DNA of 64,000 nucleotides from Pseudomonas sp. RIT-PI-r (lineage in GTDB: Bacteria > Pseudomonadota > Gammaproteobacteria > Pseudomonadales > Pseudomonadaceae): positions 37,753 to 101,752 of the forward strand of contig NZ_LIGE01000035.1 in NCBI RefSeq assembly GCF_001297015.1, read 5' to 3'. The notes under the pieces were generated by a model that was not told the origin of the DNA, did no database searches, and was given only the letters and a program-made list of their open reading frames with translations. Made by a program: the position numbers and the translations under genes. Below, piece by piece: positions 1 to 7,845 of the stretch (position 1 is the stretch's first letter; every line of letters starts with the position of its first letter).

Positions 1-1341
1 GGCTGCGGGTAGCAGCAGATCAGCGAATGCCGCGGTTTCAGTGGTGCGAAAGGCTTCTTGCAGAACTACAAACGGGCAGGCCTCAAGCGCTGCTCGTACC
101 GAATGTTGATCCGGCATCGATTGCGCAGGGTTGGTGCAGGCAATCCACAACGCCTTGATCTTGCCGCTGCGCACCTGCTCGAACAGTTCGATGGCGCTGA
201 GGCCGGTACTCTCCGGTAGCCGATCCACACCCCAGTAAGCCGCGACTTCGGCGCGGTGTTCAGGGTTGGCCACCTCGCGATGCCCTGGCAGCAAATTGGA
301 CAAGCTACCCGTTTCGCGTCCGCCCATGGCATTTGGCTGACCCGTCAAAGAGAAAGGTCCTGCACCCGGCCGGCCGATTTGCCCGGTGGCCAGGTGCAGA
401 TTGATCAACGCACTGTTCTTCGCGCTGCCGGCCGTGGACTGGTTCAAACCCATGCACCACAGCGACAGGAAACTTGGTGAAGTCCCCACCCATTCGGCGC
501 ACTGCTGCAATTGCTCGACGCTGATCCCGCACAGTTGCGAAACCATTTGCGGGGTGTAATCGCGCACCAGATTTTTCAGTTCAGCCAAGCCTTCGGTGTG
601 CGCTTTGATGAAGTCGCGATCAACCCAGTCTTCCCACAACAGCAGATGCAAAATCCCATGGAATAAAGCGACGTCGGTGCCGGGCAGAATCGCCAGATGC
701 AGATCGGCGAGGTCGCAGGTGTCGGTGCGCCGTGGATCGATAACGATGACTTTCATCTGCGGACGTCGGGTTTTTGCCTCTTCCAGCCGACGAAAAAGTA
801 CCGGATGGGCGTAGGCCATGTTACTGCCGACGATCATCACGCAATCGCTGAGCTCCAGGTCCTCGTAGCTGCAAGGCGGAGCATCAGCGCCAAGGCTGCG
901 CTTGTAACCGACCACCGCCGAGGACATGCACAGGCGTGAATTGCTGTCGATGTTGTTGGTGCCGACCAGCGCTCGCGCGAGTTTGTTGAAGGCGTAGTAA
1001 TCCTCGGTCAGCAGTTGCCCGGAGATATAGAACGCCACGCTGTCCGGGCCGTGCTCGGCGATGGTTTCAGCGAACACGTTGGCAGCATGTTCAAGCGCGG
1101 TGTCCCAATCGGTGCGACTGCGCGCCAGGCCTTTGCCCAGACGCAATTCCGGGTACAGCGCGCGGGCCGCGAGGTCGCCGGTCAGGTGCAGGGTCGAGCC
1201 TTTGCTGCACAGTTTGCCGAAGTTGGCCGGATGCGCCGGATCGCCGCTGACGCCGAGGATGCGCTCGCCATCATGTTCGATCAGCACGCCGCAGCCGACT
1301 CCGCAATAACAGCAGGTCGAGGCGGTCGTCTGGCGGCTCAT
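1..1341 (-). CDS. nasA: Assimilatory nitrate reductase, catalytic subunit (5' part only)
   Basis: This gene encodes the cytoplasmic molybdenum enzyme that reduces nitrate to nitrite for nitrogen assimilation. Only the first 447 codons are present; the rest lies beyond position 1. The frame is open from an ATG at 1341. It begins MSRQTTASTCCYCGVGCG, which carries the CxxCxxxC part of an N-terminal [4Fe-4S] site, followed by LCSKG. Further in are NNIDSNSRLCMSSAVVGYK and FSLTGQPNAMGGRE, typical of molybdopterin-bisMGD oxidoreductases of the NasA/NapA type. Its start overlaps the nirD stop by one base (TGATG), so it is the last gene seen of a nirB-nirD-nasA operon. The symbol follows Klebsiella usage; in P. 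aeruginosa nasA often names the transporter. Confidence 0.93.
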   Translation of the reverse strand, partial: MSRQTTASTCCYCGVGCGVLIEHDGERILGVSGDPAHPANFGKLCSKGSTLHLTGDLAARALYPELRLGKGLARSRTDWDTALEHAANVFAETIAEHGPDSVAFYISGQLLTEDYYAFNKLARALVGTNNIDSNSRLCMSSAVVGYKRSLGADAPPCSYEDLELSDCVMIVGSNMAYAHPVLFRRLEEAKTRRPQMKVIVIDPRRTDTCDLADLHLAILPGTDVALFHGILHLLLWEDWVDRDFIKAHTEGLAELKNLVRDYTPQMVSQLCGISVEQLQQCAEWVGTSPSFLSLWCMGLNQSTAGSAKNSALINLHLATGQIGRPGAGPFSLTGQPNAMGGRETGSLSNLLPGHREVANPEHRAEVAAYWGVDRLPESTGLSAIELFEQVRSGKIKALWIACTNPAQSMPDQHSVRAALEACPFVVLQEAFRTTETAAFADLLLPAA

Positions 1342-1658
1342 CAGATGGCGTCCCGCAGAGCCAGCTGCACGCGCCCGTTTTCGACCCGCGCCGGGTGATG
1401 GTGCGCGCAGCCGATGTCCGGCGCCTGAGCTTCACCGGACTCGAGGTCGATCTGCCAGTTGTGCAGCGGGCAGGCGACGCGTTTGCCGTAGATCAAACCT
1501 TGCGACAACGGCCCGCCCTTGTGCGGGCAGCGGTCGTCGAGGGCGAAAACCTCATCGTCACTTGTACGAAAAATCGCAATGTCACCTTTTGGTCCGGCAA
1601 TGATCCGCGAGCCGAGGGCGTTGATCTCTTCGAGAGCACAGATATCCAGCCAGTTCAT
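1341..1658 (-). CDS. nirD: Nitrite reductase (NADH) small subunit
   Basis: NirD is the small Rieske-like subunit of the cytoplasmic NADH-dependent nitrite reductase, which makes ammonium from nitrite. The product is 105 aa. It starts at MNWLDICALE and has CPHKGGPL (residues 44-51) and CPLHNWQ (63-69), the two C-x-H motifs of a Rieske [2Fe-2S] fold. Its ATG overlaps the nirB stop by 4 bases (ATGA), and its own stop overlaps the nitrate reductase start, so translation of the three genes is coupled. An upstream extension of this frame lies inside nirB and was not used. Confidence 0.93.
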   Translation of the reverse strand: MNWLDICALEEINALGSRIIAGPKGDIAIFRTSDDEVFALDDRCPHKGGPLSQGLIYGKRVACPLHNWQIDLESGEAQAPDIGCAHHHPARVENGRVQLALRDAI

Positions 1659-4108
1659 GCTGGCACCTCCAGATTTTTCACGGGAATTACGTCGAATTCT
1701 TTCTTCAGTTGCGGCTGCGCCAAGCGTTCTTTCCAAGGGTCTTGCTCGAACGACAGGGAGAATTGCAGGCGCTCGTTCAGGGCTTTGCGGCGTTCCGGGT
1801 CTTCCAGCACGGCTTTCTTGATGTGTTCCATGCCGACCCGTTGCAGGTAGTGCACGGTGCGTTCGAGGTAGAAGGCCTCTTCGCGATACAGCTGCAGGAA
1901 CGCACCGTTGTATTCGCGGACTTCTTCGGCGGTTTTCAGCTTGACGAAAAATTCGGCGACCTCGGTTTTGATCCCGCCGTTGCCACCGATGTACATCTCC
2001 CAGCCGGAGTCGACGCCGATGATTCCTACGTCTTTGATCCCTGCTTCCGAGCAGTTGCGTGGGCATCCGGAAACAGCGAGTTTCACTTTGTGCGGTGACC
2101 ACATGTTGAACAGGTCGCGCTCAAGCTCGATGCCCAGTTGTGTCGAGTTTTGCGTGCCGAAGCGGCAGAATTCGCTGCCGACGCAGGTCTTCACGGTGCG
2201 GATGGATTTGCCGTAGGCATGCCCGGACGGCATGTCGAGGTCTTTCCAGACGCCGGGCAAGTCCTGCTTCTTGATGCCGAGCAAATCGATGCGCTGACCG
2301 CCGGTAACCTTAACCATCGGCACGTTGTACTTGTCGGCCACGTCGGCAATCCGCCGCAGTTCCGAAGGATTGGTCACGCCGCCCCACATCCGGGGCACCA
2401 CCGAGTAAGTGCCGTCCTTCTGGATGTTGGCGTGCGCGCGTTCGTTGATCAGTCGCGATTGCGGGTCGTCCTTGGCTTCGCCGGGCCAGGTGGAAATCAG
2501 GTAATAGTTGAGGGCAGGGCGGCAGGTGGCGCAGCCGTTCGGCGTGCGCCAGTTGAGGTAGCTCATGGTGCCGGCGATGGTCAGCAGATGCTGCTCGCGA
2601 ATGGCTTGGCGGATCTGGCCGTGATTGAGGTCGCTGCAACCGCAGATGGCTTTTTCGCTTTTCGGTTTGACGTCCGCTGCGCCGCCGACGGTGTTGATCA
2701 GGATCTGCTCGACCAGCCCGGCGCAGGAACCGCAGGAGCTGGCCGCTTTGGTGTGTTTCTTCACCTCATCGACGCTGAACAGGCCGTGTTCCTGAATCGC
2801 TTTGACGATGGTGCCTTTGCACACGCCGTTGCAACCGCAGACTTCGGCGGTGTCGGCCATGACCATGGCTTTGTCCTGGCCCTGATGTCCTACGTCGCCC
2901 AAAGCATTTTCGCCGAACATGAGGTGATCGCGGATCTCGCCGATGGCGTGATTCTCACGAATCTGGCGGAAATACCAACCGCCATCTGCCGTGTCGCCGT
3001 ACAGACAGGCGCCGACCAGCACGTCATCCTTGATCACCAGTTTTTTGTACACGCCGCCAATCGGGTCGGAGAGGGTGATGGTCTCGGTGCCTTCGCCGCC
3101 CATGAAGTCGCCAGCGGAAAACAGGTCGATGCCGGTGACTTTCAATTTGGTCGACGTCACCGAGCCCTGATAACGAGCGAAACCCAATTGGGCGAGGTGG
3201 TTGGCGCACACCTTGGCCTGTTCGAACAGCGGCGCGACGAGACCGTAGGCAATCCCGCGATGGCTGGCGCACTCGCCGATCGCGTAGATGCGCGGATCGT
3301 AGGTTTGCAGCGTGTCATTGACCAGAATCCCGCGATTGCACGGGATGCCGGCCTTCTCAGCGAGTTCGGTGTTAGGACGAATGCCGGCGGCCATCACCAC
3401 CAGATCAGCGGGGATGATGTCGCCGTTCTTGAATTGCACCGAGCCGACCCGGCCATTGCCGGCGTCGTGCAAGGCCTGGGTCTGTTCGCACAGACGGAAG
3501 TGCAGGCCGCGGGATTCGAGGGCGCTTTGCAGCAGTTGGCCGCTGGTCTTGTCCAGTTGCCGTTCCAGCAACCATTCGCCGATATGCACCACGGTGACGT
3601 GCATGCCGCGCAGCATCAGGCCGTTGGCCGCTTCAAGACCGAGCAGGCCGCCGCCGATGACCACCGCGTGTTTGTGGGTTTTCGCGGTGTCGATCATCGC
3701 TTGAGTGTCGGCGATGTCGCGGTAGCCGATCACGCCGTGCAGAGTGTTGCCGGGGATCGGCAGGATGAACGGTGTCGAACCCGTGGCGATCAGCAGGCGA
3801 TCGTATTCGGCCTCGGTGCCATCCTCGGCGATCACCCGGCGTTTGACCCGATCGATCTCCACCACTTTGCGGTTGAGCAACAACTTGATGTTGTTTTGCA
3901 GGTACCAGTCGAGATCGTTGAGCACGATTTCTTCGAAGGTCTGCTCACCGGCCAGCACCGGCGACAGCAGGATGCGGTTGTAATTGGTGTGCGGCTCGGC
4001 GCCGAAGACCGTGATGTCGTACAGCTCGTTGCTCAGCTTGAGCAGTTCTTCGAGGGTGCGGACCCCGGCCATGCCATTGCCGATCATCACCAGTTTGAGT
4101 TTTTTCAT
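1655..4108 (-). CDS. nirB: Nitrite reductase (NADH) large subunit
   Basis: NirB is the large subunit of assimilatory nitrite reductase (817 aa). It takes electrons from NADH through FAD and [2Fe-2S]/[4Fe-4S]-siroheme centres to turn nitrite into ammonium. The N-terminus has an FAD Rossmann motif (VMIGNGMAGVRTLEELL) and an NAD motif (VVIGGGLLGLEAANGL). In the middle are the BFD-like cysteine motifs CGCNGVCKG and SSCGSCAGLVEQ, and near the C-terminus the siroheme signature CVGSEFCRFG with CPRNCSEAG. I chose the ATG at 4108 (MKKLKLVMIG) over an in-frame start at 4177. The 4108 start has GGAGAA just upstream, and the longer form would run into the terminator of the leader. The operon nirB-nirD-nitrate reductase is preceded by a regulatory leader. 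Confidence 0.95.
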   Translation of the reverse strand: MKKLKLVMIGNGMAGVRTLEELLKLSNELYDITVFGAEPHTNYNRILLSPVLAGEQTFEEIVLNDLDWYLQNNIKLLLNRKVVEIDRVKRRVIAEDGTEAEYDRLLIATGSTPFILPIPGNTLHGVIGYRDIADTQAMIDTAKTHKHAVVIGGGLLGLEAANGLMLRGMHVTVVHIGEWLLERQLDKTSGQLLQSALESRGLHFRLCEQTQALHDAGNGRVGSVQFKNGDIIPADLVVMAAGIRPNTELAEKAGIPCNRGILVNDTLQTYDPRIYAIGECASHRGIAYGLVAPLFEQAKVCANHLAQLGFARYQGSVTSTKLKVTGIDLFSAGDFMGGEGTETITLSDPIGGVYKKLVIKDDVLVGACLYGDTADGGWYFRQIRENHAIGEIRDHLMFGENALGDVGHQGQDKAMVMADTAEVCGCNGVCKGTIVKAIQEHGLFSVDEVKKHTKAASSCGSCAGLVEQILINTVGGAADVKPKSEKAICGCSDLNHGQIRQAIREQHLLTIAGTMSYLNWRTPNGCATCRPALNYYLISTWPGEAKDDPQSRLINERAHANIQKDGTYSVVPRMWGGVTNPSELRRIADVADKYNVPMVKVTGGQRIDLLGIKKQDLPGVWKDLDMPSGHAYGKSIRTVKTCVGSEFCRFGTQNSTQLGIELERDLFNMWSPHKVKLAVSGCPRNCSEAGIKDVGIIGVDSGWEMYIGGNGGIKTEVAEFFVKLKTAEEVREYNGAFLQLYREEAFYLERTVHYLQRVGMEHIKKAVLEDPERRKALNERLQFSLSFEQDPWKERLAQPQLKKEFDVIPVKNLEVPA

Positions 4109-4179
4109 CAGGTTCTCCGGGGAGCTGCGGCTGGCCTCTTGTGGGCAGTCAGGCCTTGCTCGAGAAATTTTGCGCAAAC

Positions 4180-4219
4180 AAAAAAGGCGTCCCGCTAGTT
4201 GCCTAGCGAGGACGCCTTT
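4180..4219 (-). terminator. Attenuator terminator in the nirB leader
   Basis: Read on the minus strand, AAAGGCGTCC-TCGCTAG is followed by a GCAA loop, then CTAGCGGGACGCC and a run of six T. The hairpin has about 15 pairs with one mismatch plus a U-tract, as in an intrinsic terminator. It lies between the predicted promoter and the nirB start, so it would stop transcription unless an antiterminator acts. Its 5' arm overlaps a hexaloop hairpin (4210-4223), which allows a switch between the two folds. Confidence 0.85.
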
Positions 4220-4268
4220 GTCCTGGTCCCGTTCTCTCGGGAAGCGCAGCCTTCGTCGTTGAAGGCTG
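4210..4268 (-). promoter_or_regulatory. ANTAR (NasT) target leader of nirB: hexaloop hairpins
   Basis: On the minus strand I see three small hairpins in a row, each with a 6-base loop that has A at position 1 and G at position 4. They are: stem CAGCCTTC with loop AACGAC (4247-4268, 8 bp); stem TCCCG with loop AGAGAA (4227-4242, 5 bp); stem GGAC with loop AAAGGC (4210-4223, 4 bp). The last overlaps the 5' arm of the terminator. ANTAR-domain antiterminators are known to bind paired hexaloop hairpins with A1 and G4. NasT, encoded nearby at 7846-8421, is the obvious partner. Binding is inferred. Confidence 0.8.
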
Positions 4269-4296
4269 GGCTTTATGTGTGTGTTGAGAGGGGTAA

Positions 4297-4312
4297 TGCA
4301 GTGGTTGTGCCA
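4297..4312 (-). promoter_or_regulatory. Sigma54 (-24/-12) promoter candidate for nirB
   Basis: The minus strand reads TGGCAC-AACCA-CTGCA. GG and GC are separated by the 10 bases required in sigma54 promoters, with one mismatch to TGGCAC-N5-TTGCA. The predicted start near 4286 lies about 18 bases before the first leader hairpin, which agrees with a leader starting there. RpoN/NtrC control of nitrate assimilation is known in pseudomonads. Confidence 0.6.
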
Positions 4313-4440
4313 AGTGGGGACGGTGGCGGGTTTATTGGGGGCGAGGGATTTTGAGGATGGATTTTGTGCACTGATTCGAAGCGGGTTGCTCGTTCGTGGG
4401 GCATTCAGGCAGATAAATTTGTGGTGATTGGGCTGACGTC

Positions 4441-4506
4441 ATCGCGAGCAGGCTCACTCCTACAGGGGAACGCATTTCAAATGGTAGGAGTGAGCCTGCT
4501 CGCGAT
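4441..4506. repeat. REP doublet, family A (agtgagcctgctcgcgat)
   Basis: Two inverted copies of a GTAGGAGTGAGCCTGCTCGC-type unit flank a short core with ACGCATTTCAAAT. Copies of the same family occur at 10913, 23855, 37495 and 44218. This is a REPIN-like mobile palindrome, here in the gap between the nirB leader and the phosphatase/kinase gene. Confidence 0.85.
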
Positions 4507-4521
4507 GGCCGCGACGCGGTG

Positions 4522-6192
4522 TCAGTGATGAAACAACAAAACCAGCAGCACCAGATTCCCAAGCAAAGCCACCAATGCCATCGTCCGCCAGACCTTCAGC
4601 GGCTCGCGCTCCAGCAAGGGCCGAGGCCGCACACTCAAACTGCGCCGCTCACCCTGTTCCAGCACCAGCAACCATTCCTCAGCCGTTTCAAACCGTTGTT
4701 GCGGATCAGCCGCCACCCCGCGCTCGAGACTCTGCGCCAGCCAGTCCGGCAGATCGGGCCGATAGCGACTGGCGCTCACCGCGACACCAAATCGCGGCCG
4801 CTGAAACGCTTCGATCTCGCCATAGGGGAAATGCCCGGTCAGCAGGAAATACAGGGTCACACCGACCGCATACAAATCCTGCTGCGCACTCGGCGGATCA
4901 CCGCGGAACGCTTCCGGGGCGATGTAGCTCGGAGTGCCTGGCAGTGTCGACGGCGCGTCTTCGGACAACCCCGGGCAATACGCCAGGCCAAAATCGAGCA
5001 GGCGCAATTCACCGTCGTCACCCCAATGCAGATTCTCCGGTTTGATATCCCGGTGCAGAATCTGCCGCCGATGCAGCAGGCCGACCGCACGCAGCAGGCG
5101 TTCGGCGAGGTCCTGCCATTGCGCCAAGGGCAACGGGCCTGACTGTTGAAACAGCTGTGCCAGCGTCGCCCCGGAATATTCCCGCATCACGTAGTACAAA
5201 TGCTGACGCTGCTGGCAGGCATGGACTTCAGGAAAGTGGCGACCGGCTACGCGTTTCAGAAACCATTCCTCGGACAACAGCGCTTGCCCGGCGTAGGAAT
5301 CATCGGCGGAACGCGTGGGTAGGGTTTTCAGAAGCCACGTCTGACCTTGTCCATCAAGCACCCGATACAGCAGCGATTGCTGGCTCTGAGCGACAACGTC
5401 CAGCACTTGCCAGCCTTCGAACGACTGACCGGGTTTCAACGGTGGCGGCAGGGGCCATTGCTGCAAATGAATCAGCGCATCGCCGATACTGGCCTCACCC
5501 AAAGCATCCACCCGCACCAGCAAAGCACTGGCATTGTCCTGGCTCCCCGCCAGATGCGCGGCGTTGACCAGCGTCTGCGCTGCGCTGCGCAGATCCGGCT
5601 GATCACGCAGAATCGCCGCAATCGCGGTATCGCCCAACGTCGACCAGACCCCGTCGCTGAGCAGCACAAAGCTTTCGCCGTCACGCAGTTCGCCGTCGAG
5701 GAAATCCAGCACCAGATGCTGATCCAGCCCCAGCGCACGTTTGAGCACATGCTGCATGCCCGGCTGCTCCCAGACGTGATCTTCCGAGATCCGCTGCAAG
5801 CGCTCGGCGTGCCAGCGATAAACCCGGCAATCGCCGACATGGGCGAGGGTAAAGCGCCGACCACGCATGACCAGAGCACTGACCGTGGTGAGCAGCGGTT
5901 GCCCACCGCCATTGGCCTGCAGCCAGCGATTTTGCGCGAGCAGCAGGCGATCCAGCGCCTGCGCCACGCTCCAGGTTTCCGGTGTGGCGTAGTAGTCGAG
6001 CGCCAGCGCCTGCAACGTCGAGCGCGCAGCCAGTCCGCCATCGGCGCACTGGCTGACGCCGTCGGCGATGGCGAACAGATAACCCTTGCTTGCCGCCAAC
6101 GCCGGAGCGGGCGTGACCAGGCGCAAAGCGTCCTGATTCTCCGCGCGCGGGCCGGTGGCGCTGGCTTCGGCAAAACTCAGTTGCAGGGCCAT
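4522..6192 (-). CDS. Fused PP2C-type phosphatase / Ser-Thr protein kinase, membrane-anchored
   Basis: The 556-aa product joins a PP2C phosphatase (about residues 1-235) to a eukaryotic-type kinase (about 255-525). It ends with one C-terminal membrane segment (MALVALLGNLVLLVLLF). Phosphatase motifs are AIADGVSQCADGG, HVGDCRVYRW, LLSDGVW and GSQDNASALLV, giving the metal-binding aspartates. Kinase motifs are WLLKTL (the lysine), HRDIKPENLHW (catalytic loop), DFGLAY and APEAF. The glycine-rich loop is poor: VVAQSQQS stands where GxGxxG is expected. The gene lies 7 bp downstream of the nitrate transporter and is probably co-transcribed with it. P. aeruginosa PA1782 occupies the same place. The substrate is unknown; control of nitrate uptake is only a guess. 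Confidence 0.88.
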   Translation of the reverse strand: MALQLSFAEASATGPRAENQDALRLVTPAPALAASKGYLFAIADGVSQCADGGLAARSTLQALALDYYATPETWSVAQALDRLLLAQNRWLQANGGGQPLLTTVSALVMRGRRFTLAHVGDCRVYRWHAERLQRISEDHVWEQPGMQHVLKRALGLDQHLVLDFLDGELRDGESFVLLSDGVWSTLGDTAIAAILRDQPDLRSAAQTLVNAAHLAGSQDNASALLVRVDALGEASIGDALIHLQQWPLPPPLKPGQSFEGWQVLDVVAQSQQSLLYRVLDGQGQTWLLKTLPTRSADDSYAGQALLSEEWFLKRVAGRHFPEVHACQQRQHLYYVMREYSGATLAQLFQQSGPLPLAQWQDLAERLLRAVGLLHRRQILHRDIKPENLHWGDDGELRLLDFGLAYCPGLSEDAPSTLPGTPSYIAPEAFRGDPPSAQQDLYAVGVTLYFLLTGHFPYGEIEAFQRPRFGVAVSASRYRPDLPDWLAQSLERGVAADPQQRFETAEEWLLVLEQGERRSLSVRPRPLLEREPLKVWRTMALVALLGNLVLLVLLFHH

Positions 6193-6199
6193 TGATGCT

Positions 6200-7411
6200 T
6201 CAGACCCGCGCCGCCGTCACCGCCGCCGAACCCCAGGTGGTTCTCCAGCGACGCTTGACGCCGTGCAGGCCAAACCACGCCAATACACCCAGGCTGGCGA
6301 ACAACCACAGGGCCAGTTGATAGCTGCCGGTGCTCTGTTTGATCGCGCCCATGCCAGCGGCCAAGGCAAAACCGCCGATGCCGCCGGCCATGCCGATCAG
6401 TCCGGTCATGACGCCGATCTCGAGACGAAAACGCTGTGGCACCAGTTGGAAAACCGCACCGTTGCCTGCCCCTAAACCGAGCATGGTGCAGACGAAAAGG
6501 GCGAGTGCCGCGTAGGAACTTGGCAGGTTGAAGCCGACGGCAGCGATGCAGATGGCGGCAACGGTGTACATCGCCAGCAGCGTGCGGATGCCTCCGAAGC
6601 GGTCAGCCAGTGCGCCACCCAGTGGCCGCATCAGACTGCCGCCGAACACGCAGGCGGCGGTGTAGTAACCGGCAGTCACCGGGCTCAGGCCGTATTGATC
6701 GTTGAAGTAGCCGGGCAGGGCGCTGGCCAGGCCGATGAAGCCGCCGAAGGTCACGCTGTAGAAAAACATGAACCACCAGCTGTCACGGTCGCCCAAGGCT
6801 TTGAAGTAGTCGGTCATGGCTTTGGCTTTTGGCCGTTCTGGCGCGTTCTTCGCCAGCCAGGCGAACAGCACCAGCGTCAGGATCAGCGGGATCAGGGCGA
6901 AACCGAAGACATTGCTCCAGCCGAACGCGGCGGCGAGTACCGGCGCCAGTAGCGCGGCGAACACGGTGCCGGAGTTGCCCGCACCGGCAATGCCCATGGC
7001 TTTGCCCTGATGCTGTGGCGGATACCATTGCGAAGCCAGCGGCAGCGCAACAGCAAACGACGCGCCGGCCATGCCGAGGAACAGACCGAGGATCAGCGCC
7101 TGTTCATAACTGTGGATGCCGATTTTCCAGGCACCGAACAAAGCGCAAATCACGATGACTTGGCCGATCAGACCGGCGGTTTTTGGCGACAGTCGATCGG
7201 CGAGCATGCCCATGATGAAGCGCAGTACCGCACCGGCGAGGATCGGCGTAGCGACGACGAGGCCACGTTGTTGCGTGGTCAAGTGCAGGTCGGCGGCGAT
7301 CTGCACCGCCAGCGGGCCGAGCAGGTACCAGACCATGAAACTCAGGTCGAAATAGAGGAAGGCCGCGAACAGGGTCGGGGTGTGGCCGGATTTCCAGAAG
7401 CTTGAATTCAT
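6200..7411 (-). CDS. Nitrate/nitrite MFS transporter (NarK/NasA type)
   Basis: This is a 403-aa, 12-helix major facilitator predicted to import nitrate across the inner membrane. The two NNP-family glycine-rich signatures are visible: AGAGNSGTVFAALLAP (helix 5) and GMAGGIGGFALAAGMG (helix 11). GMLADRLSPKTAG is the MFS loop 2-3 motif. I took the ATG at 7411 (MNSSFWKSG) because AGGTG lies 6 bases upstream; the longer frame to 7507 runs into the leader terminator. It is the first gene of a two-gene unit with the phosphatase/kinase and is preceded by an ANTAR-type leader, as nirB is. It matches the transporter called nasA in P. aeruginosa (PA1783). Confidence 0.92.
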   Translation of the reverse strand: MNSSFWKSGHTPTLFAAFLYFDLSFMVWYLLGPLAVQIAADLHLTTQQRGLVVATPILAGAVLRFIMGMLADRLSPKTAGLIGQVIVICALFGAWKIGIHSYEQALILGLFLGMAGASFAVALPLASQWYPPQHQGKAMGIAGAGNSGTVFAALLAPVLAAAFGWSNVFGFALIPLILTLVLFAWLAKNAPERPKAKAMTDYFKALGDRDSWWFMFFYSVTFGGFIGLASALPGYFNDQYGLSPVTAGYYTAACVFGGSLMRPLGGALADRFGGIRTLLAMYTVAAICIAAVGFNLPSSYAALALFVCTMLGLGAGNGAVFQLVPQRFRLEIGVMTGLIGMAGGIGGFALAAGMGAIKQSTGSYQLALWLFASLGVLAWFGLHGVKRRWRTTWGSAAVTAARV

Positions 7412-7511
7412 CGCGCACCTCAGCTGAAAAGAGTCTCGAAAGGAGTCATGCAACAGCAGGTGGGGCGCCGCCACGGCCGCACCACCGGCCCCGAGCTGTG
7501 GGGCCAAAACG

Positions 7512-7561
7512 CAAAAACGTCGCTACCTGATGCGCCGGTTGGGCGAACGGGTGAGCGACGT
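7512..7561 (-). terminator. Attenuator terminator in the nitrate transporter leader
   Basis: On the minus strand, ACGTCGCT (7561-7554) pairs with AGCGACGT (7524-7517) across a 29-base loop and is followed by TTTTTG. It sits about 100 bases before the transporter start. The 5' arm overlaps a hexaloop hairpin, as in the nirB leader. Confidence 0.75.
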
Positions 7562-7596
7562 CTTTGTCGTGGGTGGGGCAACCGCCGTTGGTTACC
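7556..7596 (-). promoter_or_regulatory. ANTAR (NasT) target leader of the nitrate transporter
   Basis: The first hairpin has stem GGTAACC/GGTTGCC and loop AACGGC (7577-7596). The second has stem CGAC/GTCG and loop AAAGAC (7556-7569), 7 bases further on. Both loops have six bases with A1 and G4, the known ANTAR recognition features. The second hairpin overlaps the terminator arm, so the two folds exclude each other. The stretch GACAAAGRCGTC is shared with the nirB leader. Confidence 0.8.
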
Positions 7597-7610
7597 TGTG
7601 CGTTTTACAT

Positions 7611-7626
7611 AGCTAGATTTGTGCCA
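7611..7626 (-). promoter_or_regulatory. Sigma54 (-24/-12) promoter candidate for the nitrate transporter
   Basis: The minus strand reads TGGCAC-AAATC-TAGCT, with the GG and GC dinucleotides at sigma54 spacing and one mismatch to TTGC. The start predicted near 7600 lies just before the first leader hairpin. Confidence 0.55.
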
Positions 7627-7640
7627 ACAGCCTGAAAATC

Positions 7641-7829
7641 AAAAGCCCCTCACCCTAGCCCTCTCCCAGAGGGAGAGGGGACTGATTGGGGGATGCTCGA
7701 GAAGTACGCCGACCTGTGATTTTCTGCTGTGAATCCATAATCGACTCGGTCTTTCAGGTCGATGTTTGACGCCAGACACCTAGGTCGGTCCCCTCTCCCT
7801 CCGGGAGAGGGCTAGGGTGAGGGGCTTTT
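7641..7829. repeat. Long inverted-end repeat (CCCCTCACCCTAGCCCTCTCCC type)
   Basis: About 189 bases are bounded by inverted copies of AAAGCCCCTCACCCTAGCCC, each with its own CTCCC/GGGAG hairpin. The core shares CGACTCGGT and a CACCTNGGTC-GTCCCCTCTCCC stretch with the copy at 18952-19100. It lies just upstream of the transporter promoter and just downstream of nasT. Confidence 0.8.
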
Positions 7830-7845
7830 CAAGCGGTCATTACTT

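Noticed and set aside
2138..4198. Open frame of 686 codons on the plus strand opposite nirB
   Set aside because: Antisense shadow of nirB; no ribosome site and no domain.
4332..4562. 76-codon minus-strand frame between nirB and the phosphatase/kinase gene
   Set aside because: It runs through a REP doublet and overlaps the 3' end of the kinase gene.
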